Assembly: GCA_965198495.1 (NCBI GenBank)
Contig: CBDAPL010000001.1
Span: 1,674,001-1,738,000, forward strand
From: RH-AL1 sp965198495
Lineage (GTDB): Bacteria; Pseudomonadota; Alphaproteobacteria; Rhizobiales; Beijerinckiaceae
DNA: 64,000 bases
Reading direction: 5' to 3'
Part shown: positions 9,363-17,536 of the stretch, in pieces
Layout: the number at the start of each line of letters is the position of its first letter
Numbering within the stretch: position 1 is the first letter of the stretch
Notes under the pieces: model-generated
What the model saw: the letters and a program-made list of their open reading frames with translations, nothing else
What the model was told of the DNA's origin: nothing
The model's database searches: none
Made by a program: the position numbers and the translations under genes

Positions 9363-10379
9363 ATGACAGACTACCAGATGTACGATCTCGGCGATATCGT
9401 GCTGCAGTGCGGCTCGACGCTGCGGGATGCGAAGCTCGCCTACAAGACGTTCGGGACGCTCAATGCCGACAAGACGAATGCCATCGTCTATCCCACGTGG
9501 TACTCCGGCCAGCACTACGAGAACGAATGGCTGATCGGCGTTGGCAAGGCGCTCGATCCCACGAAATACTTTATCATTATTCCCAACATGTTCTGCAACG
9601 GACTCTCGTCGTCGCCCAGCAACACGCATGGGGCTTGGGCGGGTCCGAGGTTCCCAAGGGTCACGGCCTACGACAACGTAAAGCAGCAGCATCGTCTCGT
9701 GTCGGAGCATTTTGCTATCGAAACCCTGCCGCTCGTCACCGGCTGGTCGATGGGAGCGCTACAGACCTATCACTGGGGTTGCATGTATCCGGATATGGTC
9801 CAGCGCATCCTCCCGTTCCAAGGTTCGGCGAAGTGTTCACGGCACAATTTCGTGTTCCTCGAAGGCGCGAAAGCGGCTCTGATGGCCGACGCGGCCTTCG
9901 CGGAAGGCTGGTACAGAGAGCCACCAAGCAGGGGATTGCGCGCCTTTGGTCGTGTTTACGCCGGCTGGGGTTTCTCGCAGACCTTCTACAGGGTCGAGGC
10001 TGATCTCAAGAAAATGGGATTCGCCAGCCTTGAGGATTTTCTGGTCGGGTTCTGGGAAGGTTTGTTCCTGAACCGCGACGCCAACAATCTGCTCGCCATG
10101 CTTTGGACCTGGCAGAATGGCGACATCAGCGCCAACGAGCTTTACCATGGCGACATGGCCAAAGCGCTCGGCGCGATCAAGGCGAAGGCGATCCTCATGC
10201 CAGCCTCGACCGATCTCTACTTTCCGCCCGCGGACAACGAAATCGAGGCGCAGTACATGCCCAATGCCGAGTTGCGCGTGGTCGACACGTACTGGGGTCA
10301 TTTCGCGGGTGGCCCGGGTACCAGCCCGGACGATATCGCCGTGCTCGACGGGGCTTTGAAGGAACTGCTGGCGTCCTGA
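9363..10379 (+). CDS. Alpha/beta hydrolase, homoserine O-acetyltransferase (MetX)-like
   Basis: An alpha/beta-hydrolase of 338 residues from ATG 9363; an alternative GTG at 9309 would add 18 residues. The N-terminal layout (Y-K-T-F-G-T-L-N, then a long Y/W/H-rich loop) resembles the MetX family. The nucleophile elbow is GWSMG, the acid candidate is in STDLYFPP and the histidine in YWGHFAGGPG, so the triad looks complete. It is 3'-terminal in the fmd operon, so it more likely acts on an amide- or ester-derived metabolite than in methionine synthesis (inference). Confidence 0.8.
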   Translation: MTDYQMYDLGDIVLQCGSTLRDAKLAYKTFGTLNADKTNAIVYPTWYSGQHYENEWLIGVGKALDPTKYFIIIPNMFCNGLSSSPSNTHGAWAGPRFPRVTAYDNVKQQHRLVSEHFAIETLPLVTGWSMGALQTYHWGCMYPDMVQRILPFQGSAKCSRHNFVFLEGAKAALMADAAFAEGWYREPPSRGLRAFGRVYAGWGFSQTFYRVEADLKKMGFASLEDFLVGFWEGLFLNRDANNLLAMLWTWQNGDISANELYHGDMAKALGAIKAKAILMPASTDLYFPPADNEIEAQYMPNAELRVVDTYWGHFAGGPGTSPDDIAVLDGALKELLAS

Positions 10380-10459
10380 CCGACCGAGGTCAGACGATCG
10401 CGAGCGGGTCACGCAAAGGATTGGTGCCGCACGGCAAGCCTAACGGGAAGCGTGACGAG

Positions 10460-10822
10460 CTAAGCCACGCGCTGCCTATGAAGCTTCTTCAAATCTCCCG
10501 AACTGAGGCGACGATCGCCGGCCGTGCGGATGTGCGCCCCGTCGCGATTGGGCCGGGAGAGATTCGACCAGGCAATCAGCGCCTCGCTGAGAGCCGCGTA
10601 TTCCGTCGAGATCGCCTGGCCGTAGGTCTGCGACTTGCGGTCGTAGTCGATATAGGCAAGGCGTGCCGCCTCGTTCGGGTCGGCGATGATGTCTGGAAGC
10701 AAGGGTCCACCTTCTTTCGGCGTTGCGATACCAGGATTGGCGAACGAAGACAAAAAGCATGTGGTCGCGCCGTTCGGAAGCAGCGCCCGACGCTTCGACA
10801 AGGGCGCGAGTTGAGACGGCAT
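10460..10822 (-). CDS. Hypothetical protein downstream of cbtA
   Basis: A 120-residue frame whose ATG at 10822 lies four bases after the cbtA stop codon (TGA, TTCA, ATG). That spacing suggests a coupled third gene of the cobalt operon. I recognise no domain, signal peptide or membrane segment; the C-terminus is basic. It could be a real small protein or a decayed gene, since the sequence lacks a clear ribosome site and a convincing family match. Confidence 0.4.
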   Translation of the reverse strand: MPSQLAPLSKRRALLPNGATTCFLSSFANPGIATPKEGGPLLPDIIADPNEAARLAYIDYDRKSQTYGQAISTEYAALSEALIAWSNLSRPNRDGAHIRTAGDRRLSSGDLKKLHRQRVA

Positions 10823-10826
10823 TGAA

Positions 10827-11627
10827 TCACGCCGTGTCGGCGCGTGCTCCTCGGCCTCGCCGGGCAAGAACGCCGGGCGCGAGCAGGCGCTCGGCGAGGT
10901 AGCCGAACAGGATGCCGATCGATGCCCACATGATCAGCTGAGCGCCGAAAGAGGAGAGTCGGAACTGCCAAAGCACGGTCGCCGGGAACTGCGCCGGGAC
11001 CTCGTTGATGGGCGGCAACGCGAGACCCGCCGCGAGCACCGCGACGATGTAGAAGAGGCCGGCGGCCAGGGCGGCATTCCAGGATCCGAAGCGATCCTCA
11101 AGCCAGAGCCGCATTGTGCCCGCCGCGACCAGCGCGACGAGCGAGATCAGGACCATGCCGAAATAGAGCCCCGTGCGAATGCCGATCGTCGCTGCGTCGC
11201 CGACCGACGGCGGGTTTGCGGGATATTTCAGGCTGGGCACGACATAGACGGCGACGAAGCCCAAAGCGGCGAGGATGGCCGCCGTGCTCCTCGGGCCGCC
11301 GTGGTTCATGCGCCCAAAGACCCCGGCGAACACCAGAGCGAAGAGACCGCCGAAGGCGATGCTGTAGACGCCGACGCCCGTGAAGAGGCCAATGCCGGCC
11401 TGCGTCGACCGACTGAAGATCTCGTCATCCGGCTCTGGAGCAGGAGCCGGCAAGCCCTTGGCGAGTGCCTCGTCGGCCTGTGCCTTCGCCCTGGCCTGAT
11501 CCATCCGCGTCTCGAAGGCGATCGCACGGTCGACAGCCGGCTCGCCGTAGACCTTCAGGAATGTGAACGAAAGGAGACCCGCGAGAATGCCAACGAGCAT
11601 GCCGCGCAGCAGGAGGCTTCCAACCAT
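10827..11627 (-). CDS. cbtA: Cobalt transporter subunit CbtA
   Basis: A 266-residue inner-membrane protein of the CbtA family, which with CbtB imports cobalt for cobalamin synthesis. Helices are visible at residues ~5-25 and as four or five further hydrophobic stretches. The start MVGSLLLRGMLVG at 11627 is preferred over the longer open frame upstream, whose first 68 residues overlap cbtB. CbtA is the usual partner of CbtB, whose gene lies 13 bases upstream. Both follow a cobalamin riboswitch, so expression should fall when B12 is plentiful. Confidence 0.9.
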   Translation of the reverse strand: MVGSLLLRGMLVGILAGLLSFTFLKVYGEPAVDRAIAFETRMDQARAKAQADEALAKGLPAPAPEPDDEIFSRSTQAGIGLFTGVGVYSIAFGGLFALVFAGVFGRMNHGGPRSTAAILAALGFVAVYVVPSLKYPANPPSVGDAATIGIRTGLYFGMVLISLVALVAAGTMRLWLEDRFGSWNAALAAGLFYIVAVLAAGLALPPINEVPAQFPATVLWQFRLSSFGAQLIMWASIGILFGYLAERLLAPGVLARRGRGARADTA

Positions 11628-11640
11628 CGTGGTGTCCCCG

Positions 11641-11856
11641 TCAGTGGCAGGGAAAGCCCAGAAGATGGCGGCCGTCATGGACGAACTCGTGCACGTACAT
11701 GCCTTTGAAGACGGATGTCGCGCCCTCCTCGGCCCCGACGAAGTAGACGGCGGCGAGGAAGAAGACGGCGAAGATCGCCCAAGGGAGAATGTCGCGGACG
11801 GGGAAGGGAGCGTAGTGGCGCGCCGGCGCAAGCGCGTTGTCGTTTGTCGAGGTCAT
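11641..11856 (-). CDS. cbtB: Cobalt transporter subunit CbtB
   Basis: A 71-residue protein with a single membrane helix (ILPWAIFAVFFLAAVYFVG) and a short C-terminal tail rich in histidine (HEFVHDGRHLLGFPCH). The tail is the CbtB hallmark and probably binds cobalt. ATG 11856 is preceded by AGGAG at a good distance. It is first in the cbtBA unit, directly downstream of the riboswitch. Confidence 0.92.
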   Translation of the reverse strand: MTSTNDNALAPARHYAPFPVRDILPWAIFAVFFLAAVYFVGAEEGATSVFKGMYVHEFVHDGRHLLGFPCH

Positions 11857-11879
11857 GTTCACTCCTGGGATTTCGCGTC

Positions 11880-12000
11880 CCGTGCGTGGTTTGCCTATAA
11901 CGCTGGGGTCTGACTCCCGGTCTCGAAGACCGGATACAGTGGCGCGACCGTGCCGGGCTTTCACCGGCTTCACCCTCGTAACGCTGCGCGTGGAACATAT
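11880..12000 (-). promoter_or_regulatory. Cobalamin (B12) riboswitch upstream of cbtBA
   Basis: Read on the minus strand, the leader contains the conserved cobalamin-aptamer core: GAAGCCGGTGAAAGCCCGGC, then a CGCGCCACTGT segment, a small hairpin (CCGGTCTTCGAGACCGG) and the B12-box-like GGGAGTCAGACCCC. The order and spacing match AdoCbl riboswitches in front of alphaproteobacterial cobalt transporters. It ends about 25-40 bases before the cbtB start, so control of translation initiation is plausible. Boundaries are approximate. Confidence 0.88.
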
Positions 12001-12073
12001 CGAAGCAAGCATGCGTGTCAATCGACGCGTTGCCGCCGACGGGCGCGGTCCGGTGGTACGCGGGCGACCCGCC

Positions 12074-12487
12074 TCATCGCTCTTCGTAGGAGGCGATCTC
12101 GATCAGATTGCCGTCGGGGTCGCGGCAATAGACCGAGCGGATCGGCCCGCGCGCGCCCCGCTTGATCACCGGACCTTCCTCGATCTCTATGCCATGAGAG
12201 CGCAGGTGCGCGGCGACGACGTCCGGCTCGCTCAGGGTGAGGAAGCACAGGTCGTCGCCACCAGCCGCCGCGTGCAGGCCGGTGAACCACTCGACCGGAT
12301 CCGCCGCGACCGGTCGCAAGTTGATCTTCTGCGTGCCGAACTTGATGGACGTGCGCTTGGGCTTGCCGTGGCCCGGGTCGAAATCCTCGCGGGCGACTCC
12401 GAGGACGGATTGATACCAAAGCACCGATGCCTCGACGTCGCTGACGTTGACGACGATGTGATCGAGGGCGTGGACGCTCAGCGACAC
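12074..12487 (-). CDS. VOC-family (glyoxalase/dioxygenase fold) protein
   Basis: A 137-residue single-domain vicinal-oxygen-chelate protein. It has the typical N-terminal ALDHIVVNVSDVEAS and the C-terminal metal-ligand region VYCRDPDGNLIEIASYEE. It starts with GTG at 12487, overlapping the end of the upstream dehydrogenase gene by ten bases, so the two are translationally coupled. Members of this small VOC type are annotated as virulence/fosfomycin-like but their substrates are mostly unknown. The coupling suggests it handles a product of the dehydrogenase. Confidence 0.85.
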   Translation of the reverse strand: MSLSVHALDHIVVNVSDVEASVLWYQSVLGVAREDFDPGHGKPKRTSIKFGTQKINLRPVAADPVEWFTGLHAAAGGDDLCFLTLSEPDVVAAHLRSHGIEIEEGPVIKRGARGPIRSVYCRDPDGNLIEIASYEER

Positions 12488-15405
12488 CGTGCATCCTCGG
12501 AAGGGGCAGGGCGCTCCAGCGCCATGTCGAGGACGCGGACCGCGTGGAGGGCCTCGCGCCCCGACAGATCGGCGATCTGGTGGCGGCACGAGGTGCCGTC
12601 GGCGACGATGAGATCGGCGTCGGCCGCCGCGCGCACGGCCGGCAGAAGGGACAGCTCGGCCATGGCCTTGGACGCGTCGAGCGTTTCGGCGCCGTAGCCG
12701 AAGGCGCCGGCCATGCCGCAGCAGGATGATTCGATCGGCTTCACCGTCGCGCCATCGATCTTCCGCAGGGCCGCGAGAGCGGCCGGGAAGGCGCCGAAGC
12801 TTTTCTGGTGGCAATGGCCGTGGACGTGCAGCGTCCGACCGGGCAAGGCCATCGGTGCCTCGACCTTGTGCTCGGTCAGATATTCGGTAAGGAGCCGCGC
12901 GCGGTCCTTGAGGGCGTCGGCCTGCTTGCCGGGCAGCAGCGAGCCGAACTCGTCGCGCAGCGTCATCAGGCAGGAGGGCTCGAGCCCGAGGATCGGGGCC
13001 TCGCCGGCAAGCGCCTCCATCGTGCGCTTCGCCTCGGCCCGCGCCCGATCGACGAGGCCGGCGGAGAGGTAGGTGCGGCCGCAGCAGAGCGGCCGGCCCG
13101 AGACCTTCGGCATCACAGGCGTCAGCCCGACCTTGCGCAGCACGCGCGCCGCCGCGCGCAGGTTCTCCGGCTCGTAGTACCGGTTGAACGTATCGCCGAA
13201 GAGGATGACCTCGCCCGCCGCGCCGGTCGGCTGGCCGATCTCACCGTCGCGGAAAGGATCGCGGCGGAACGCGGGCAGGGGCCGCGACGCGGCGATGCCG
13301 ACGAAGCGCTCGCCGAGGCGGCGGAGCAGCGAGCTGCCGTTGCGCAGGTTGGCGAGCGGCGCCACGCGCGAAGCCCAGGGCGCGTAGCGCGGCAGCTCCG
13401 CGACCAGCCGTTCGCGCAGGGCGAGACCATGCTTCGCGACGCGCGCTGCGCTGGCCTCGATCTTCATCTTGGCCATATCGACGCCGACCGGGCATTCGCG
13501 CCGGCAGGCCTTGCAGGAGACGCAGAGCTTCATCGCCGCGGCGACGTCGTCGCCGGCGAGCGCGTCGGGACCGAGCTGCCCGGTCAGCGCCAGCCGCAGC
13601 GTGTTGGCGCGGCCTCGCGTCAGGTGCGCCTCGTCGCGGGTGACGCGGTAGGACGGGCACATCGAGCCGGCGTCGAACTTCCGACATGTGCCGTTGTTGT
13701 TGCACATCTCGACGGCGGCGAGCAGGCCGCCTTGCGGCCCCGGCCAGGCCGACCAGTTCATGCGCGGCGTCAGCGGCTCGGCTTCGTAGTCCGGCGCGTA
13801 GCGAAACAGCCGGCGGTCGTCCATGCGCGGCGGGCGCACCACACGGCCAGGGTTGAGCACGCCGTTCGGATCGAACGCGTCCTTCACCTGCTCGAACGCG
13901 CGGGCGATGCGCGCGCCGAACATCGGCTCGTGGAACTCGGAGCGCGCGATGCCGTCGCCGTGCTCGCCGCTGTGGCTGCCCTTGTATGCGCGCACGAGGT
14001 CGAAACATTCCTCGGCGATGGCGCGCATGGCGCGCACGTCGGCATCCTTCTTCATGTCGAGCACGGGGCGCACGTGCAGGCAGCCCACCGAGGCGTGCGC
14101 GTAGTAGGTTGGCGTGGTGCCGTGGCGCGCGAAGACGCCGTTCAGCCGTTCGGTGTAGTCGGCGAGGTCGTCGAGATCGACCGCGCAATCCTCGATGAAG
14201 GAGATTGGTTTTCCCGCGCTCTTCATCGACATCATGATGTTGAGGCCAGCCTCGCGCACCTCGGCGATCTCGCCCTGAAAGGTCGGGTCGACCGCCCGCA
14301 CGACCGCGCGCGGATGGCCGATGTCGCCCATCATCTCGTCGAGCGCGTCGAGGCGCAAGTGCAGCCAGGCGTCGTCGTTGCCATGAAATTCGACGAGCAG
14401 CAGGCTGTCGGGCTCGCCGATCAGCATCCGGTCGATCGCGCCGCGATAGATCGGGATGCCGCGCCCGAGGTCGATCATCGTGCGGTCGACCAGTTCGACG
14501 GCCTCCGGATCGAGCGTGACGAGGTGTCGGGTCGCCTCCATCGCCGCGCGGAACGTCGGAAACTGGCAGATGCCGACGACCTTGCGCGGCTTGATCGGCG
14601 AAAGCTTCAGCAGCAGCGCCTCGGAGATCGCCAGCGTGCCCTCCGAGCCGACGAGCAGGCGCGAGAGGTTGTCGCGTCCCACCGTCCCGGCCTGTGGGGT
14701 CAAGGCATCGATGTTGTAGCCGCCGACCCGGCGAAGCTGCTTGGGGAAGCGCGCGGCGATCTCCTCCGCCTCGCGCGAGCCCAGCGCCCGCATGGCGGCG
14801 AGCAGCGCGGCCGGTTCGCGGGTTTCGTCCGCAGGGCCGAAGCGATGGCGCGAACCGTCGGCGAGCAGCGCGTCGATGCCGAGCACGTTGTCGGCCATCA
14901 AACCGTAACGGATGCTCTTCGACCCGCAGGAATTATTGCCGGCCATGCCGCCGATCGTACAGCGCGCGTGCGTGGAGGGATCGATGGGGAAGAACAGACC
15001 GTGCGGCTTCAGCGCGCCGTTGAGGTGGCCGAGCACGATGCCGGGCTCGACGAGCGCGGTCTTCGCGCCCACGTCGATATCGAGCACCTTGCGCAAGTAC
15101 TTCGTGCAGTCGAGCACGACCGCGCGGTTGACGGTCTGGCCGCACTGACTGGTCCCGCCACCGCGCGGCAGCACCGGCACGCCATGCTCGCGCGCGACCT
15201 CCAGCGCGGCGCGCAGGTCGTCGCGGGTCTTCGGCACGACGACGCCTAGCGGCTCGACCTGGTAGATCGAGGCATCGGTCGCGTAGCGTCCGCGATCGCC
15301 GCGGGAGAACTTGACTTCGCCCTCGACCGCTCGGCGCAGCGCCGCCTCGAGCGCCGGGTCTCCCGGTCTGGTGAACTCGTTGGGCGCGGCGAGACCCCTG
15401 GACAT
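12478..15405 (-). CDS. FAD-linked oxidase with Fe-S and cysteine-rich (CCG) domains, D-2-hydroxyacid dehydrogenase type
   Basis: A 975-residue three-part enzyme. Residues ~40-520 form a PCMH-type FAD domain (PRGGGTSQCG, IGGMAGNNSCG) with the FAD-oxidase C-terminal domain. Residues ~600-680 carry ferredoxin-like clusters (CNNNGTCR, CVSCKACRRECPVG). The last ~250 hold two cysteine-rich CCG repeats (RPLCCG, SCCGMAG). This matches YdiJ/D-2-hydroxyglutarate or D-lactate dehydrogenases that pass electrons to quinone or a carrier. I chose ATG 15405, with a GGAG upstream; the open frame continues to 15474. The substrate is not determined. Confidence 0.88.
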   Translation of the reverse strand: MSRGLAAPNEFTRPGDPALEAALRRAVEGEVKFSRGDRGRYATDASIYQVEPLGVVVPKTRDDLRAALEVAREHGVPVLPRGGGTSQCGQTVNRAVVLDCTKYLRKVLDIDVGAKTALVEPGIVLGHLNGALKPHGLFFPIDPSTHARCTIGGMAGNNSCGSKSIRYGLMADNVLGIDALLADGSRHRFGPADETREPAALLAAMRALGSREAEEIAARFPKQLRRVGGYNIDALTPQAGTVGRDNLSRLLVGSEGTLAISEALLLKLSPIKPRKVVGICQFPTFRAAMEATRHLVTLDPEAVELVDRTMIDLGRGIPIYRGAIDRMLIGEPDSLLLVEFHGNDDAWLHLRLDALDEMMGDIGHPRAVVRAVDPTFQGEIAEVREAGLNIMMSMKSAGKPISFIEDCAVDLDDLADYTERLNGVFARHGTTPTYYAHASVGCLHVRPVLDMKKDADVRAMRAIAEECFDLVRAYKGSHSGEHGDGIARSEFHEPMFGARIARAFEQVKDAFDPNGVLNPGRVVRPPRMDDRRLFRYAPDYEAEPLTPRMNWSAWPGPQGGLLAAVEMCNNNGTCRKFDAGSMCPSYRVTRDEAHLTRGRANTLRLALTGQLGPDALAGDDVAAAMKLCVSCKACRRECPVGVDMAKMKIEASAARVAKHGLALRERLVAELPRYAPWASRVAPLANLRNGSSLLRRLGERFVGIAASRPLPAFRRDPFRDGEIGQPTGAAGEVILFGDTFNRYYEPENLRAAARVLRKVGLTPVMPKVSGRPLCCGRTYLSAGLVDRARAEAKRTMEALAGEAPILGLEPSCLMTLRDEFGSLLPGKQADALKDRARLLTEYLTEHKVEAPMALPGRTLHVHGHCHQKSFGAFPAALAALRKIDGATVKPIESSCCGMAGAFGYGAETLDASKAMAELSLLPAVRAAADADLIVADGTSCRHQIADLSGREALHAVRVLDMALERPAPSEDARCR

Positions 15406-15635
15406 GCGATGGAGGCTCCATGATCGCGCGGGCGCGCTTCGGTGACGGTCGAGCGCCGCTTCGGGCGCCGGCAATCGGCTCGAATTAACGCGATGTTTCG
15501 CATTTTGACGTCATAAGCGTCATGCGTCATGAAGCGCCAGGTCTTGGTCGCACCCAAATCTCTGAAGTTATAAAATACCTTATCGGGACCTTTCGTTCAC
15601 GAGGTTCTTGGAGCTATTCGCGTCGCCGCCAATCT
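15406..15635. promoter_or_regulatory. Promoter region of the FAD dehydrogenase with CGTCAT repeats
   Basis: This 230-base spacer holds the promoter of the minus-strand dehydrogenase and the 3' end of the ABC gene. Three direct copies of CGTCAT occur at 15509-15514, 15518-15523 and 15525-15530, about 105 bases before the start codon; they may be regulator half-sites. Local AT content is higher than in the genes. Confidence 0.35.
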
Positions 15636-17420
15636 TCACGACTTTGCGGGCGCATCTGGAAGCCGGCACCCGGCGGGATCGTCGATCAGCTCAAGGTTCT
15701 GCGAGAGCGCGAGACCATCCGGGGCGGCACGGCCGATGTTGATGATCGTCGATTCCTGCAATGTGCCTTGAAACATCGCGACGACCAGCTCCCGCGTCTT
15801 GTCGTCGAGCGCCTCCAAGGCTTGATCGATGACGATCCATCGCGGTCGTTGCAGCGCAAGCCTGGCGAAGGCGAGGCGCTGCTGGTCCTGATCGCCGAGG
15901 TCCCTGTCCCAGGGCGCGTCCTCGTCGAGACGCGGCACGAGGTCGTCGAGGCCGACAGCCTTCAGCGCGGCCTCGAAGCGCCCGGCCTCGAACGTGCTCG
16001 GATCCTTGGGATAGGCGAGCACGTCGCGCAGTCGCCCCGGCCGCAGGTAGGGACGCCGCGCGACGTGAAGGAAGCTCTCGTCGCCGGGCAGGCGGATGCG
16101 GCCGCTACCCCAAGGCCACAAGCCGGCCAAGGCGCGGAAGAACAGCGTCTGCGCGTCGCCGCTGTCGCCCGTGATCGACACGCGCTCGCCCGATCCAATT
16201 GTCACGGGTCCGCCCTTCAGCGTGGTGCATGAGCCCGGTGCCGCCACCGCGAAATTGTCCAGTTCCATGCGGCCGGGCTCGCCTCTGTCGATCTTGATGC
16301 GCTCGGAGACCTTGTGGACATCGTCGATCGAGAGGATCGCGCGGCGGAACTCGGCCACGCGCAGCAGCGTGGCGCGCCAGTCGGCGATCGTGCTGAAGTT
16401 GTCGACGAACCAGCGCAGCGAGCTTTGCACCTGGTTGAAGGCGCCGACCGCGACCATGAGGCCGCCGAAGCTGATGTGGCCGCTGAAATAGACCGGCGAG
16501 GCGACGAGGATCGGCACGACCTGGGTCAGCCAGCCGTAGCCCGCCGTCACCCAGGTGAGCTTGGTCGCGGCGGTGACGAGCTTGCGCATCGCGGCGAGCA
16601 CGTTGGCGAGATCGCCGTCGAGGCCGTGACGCTCGTTGGCCTCGCCGCGCTGTAGGCTGATGGTGCCGATCTGATCGCTGACGCGGACGAGCGCGTGGCG
16701 CAGCTCGGCCTCGCGGCCGTAGCGCGCGGCATTGAGCCGAATCAGCGAATAGCCGACCCGGAAGCTCGCCAGAGACCCGGCCAGCGCGTAGAGCACCGCC
16801 GCCCAGACCATGTAGCCGGGGATCTCGATCGTGTGGCTCGCGAGATTGAACGCGAACCCCTCGGACAGGCGCCACAGCACGACGGTGAAGACCACCAGGA
16901 GCACCGAGGCTTGGAGCAGGCCGATGGCGAGCGTCGTCGAGAGTTCGGTGAGATGGCGTGTATCCTCGTGCAGGCGCTGGTCCGGATTGACGCCGAGCGA
17001 ACCGGCATGGGCCAGACGGAAGGCTCGCAGCGGCGCCAGCCATTGATCGAGCAGATCGTGCATGAGGCCGGCGCGCAGCTTGAGCTGCATCATCTGGCTG
17101 AGCCACATCTGCACGACGTTGAGCACAAGCAGCGACCCGGCGATCTCGAAGAAGACCACCAGCTCGTGCAGGAACGTCCCTTCGTCGCGCTCGGAGATGG
17201 CGTTGTAGAAGGGTCCGTTCCAGGCGTTCAGCGCCACCTGCGCGGTGGCCGTCAGGATGATCACGACGAGGACGGCGAGGGAGAGCCCGAGGAGGGTAAA
17301 GCGCTCGGGCGCGGTCCCGAGCCCGCGGGCCAGCGTCGCGATCTGCGCCAGGAAGCCGATCGCCGCGCCACGCTCGCCCGCGCGGTCGGTCTCGACGCTC
17401 ATCGGCAGGCCTTTCGTCAT
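15636..17420 (-). CDS. SbmA/YddA-like ABC transporter (membrane + ATPase fusion) with degenerate nucleotide-binding site
   Basis: About 594 residues. The N-terminal ~350 are an ABC_membrane_2 (SbmA/BacA-like) domain: LNAWNGPFYNAISERDEGTF is the family motif. The C-terminal ~230 are an ABC ATPase whose key residues are altered. Walker A reads GDSGDAQT, with Gln424 in place of the lysine. Walker B is VIDQALEALD, with Gln533 for the catalytic glutamate. The signature is LGDQDQQRLAF and the H-loop lacks its histidine (INIGRA). ATP hydrolysis is therefore unlikely by family rules. AGGAGG lies just before tandem ATGs; I take 17420, and 17402 is an alternative. Confidence 0.85.
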   Translation of the reverse strand: MTKGLPMSVETDRAGERGAAIGFLAQIATLARGLGTAPERFTLLGLSLAVLVVIILTATAQVALNAWNGPFYNAISERDEGTFLHELVVFFEIAGSLLVLNVVQMWLSQMMQLKLRAGLMHDLLDQWLAPLRAFRLAHAGSLGVNPDQRLHEDTRHLTELSTTLAIGLLQASVLLVVFTVVLWRLSEGFAFNLASHTIEIPGYMVWAAVLYALAGSLASFRVGYSLIRLNAARYGREAELRHALVRVSDQIGTISLQRGEANERHGLDGDLANVLAAMRKLVTAATKLTWVTAGYGWLTQVVPILVASPVYFSGHISFGGLMVAVGAFNQVQSSLRWFVDNFSTIADWRATLLRVAEFRRAILSIDDVHKVSERIKIDRGEPGRMELDNFAVAAPGSCTTLKGGPVTIGSGERVSITGDSGDAQTLFFRALAGLWPWGSGRIRLPGDESFLHVARRPYLRPGRLRDVLAYPKDPSTFEAGRFEAALKAVGLDDLVPRLDEDAPWDRDLGDQDQQRLAFARLALQRPRWIVIDQALEALDDKTRELVVAMFQGTLQESTIINIGRAAPDGLALSQNLELIDDPAGCRLPDAPAKS

Positions 17421-17536
17421 CATGCCTCCTGGTTGTGCCTCGGCGCCGCCGCGCTGTAGATGCTGCATCGATCCATCTCAACACCGCAGCCCGCAGGGGG
17501 TCGCACGGATGATCGGATCTCCAATCGCGAGGCTCG

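Noticed and set aside
12808..15249. 813-residue plus-strand frame opposite the FAD/Fe-S dehydrogenase
   Set aside because: No recognisable domain and Arg/Ala/Val-rich composition, while the minus strand encodes a full-length enzyme with all motifs.
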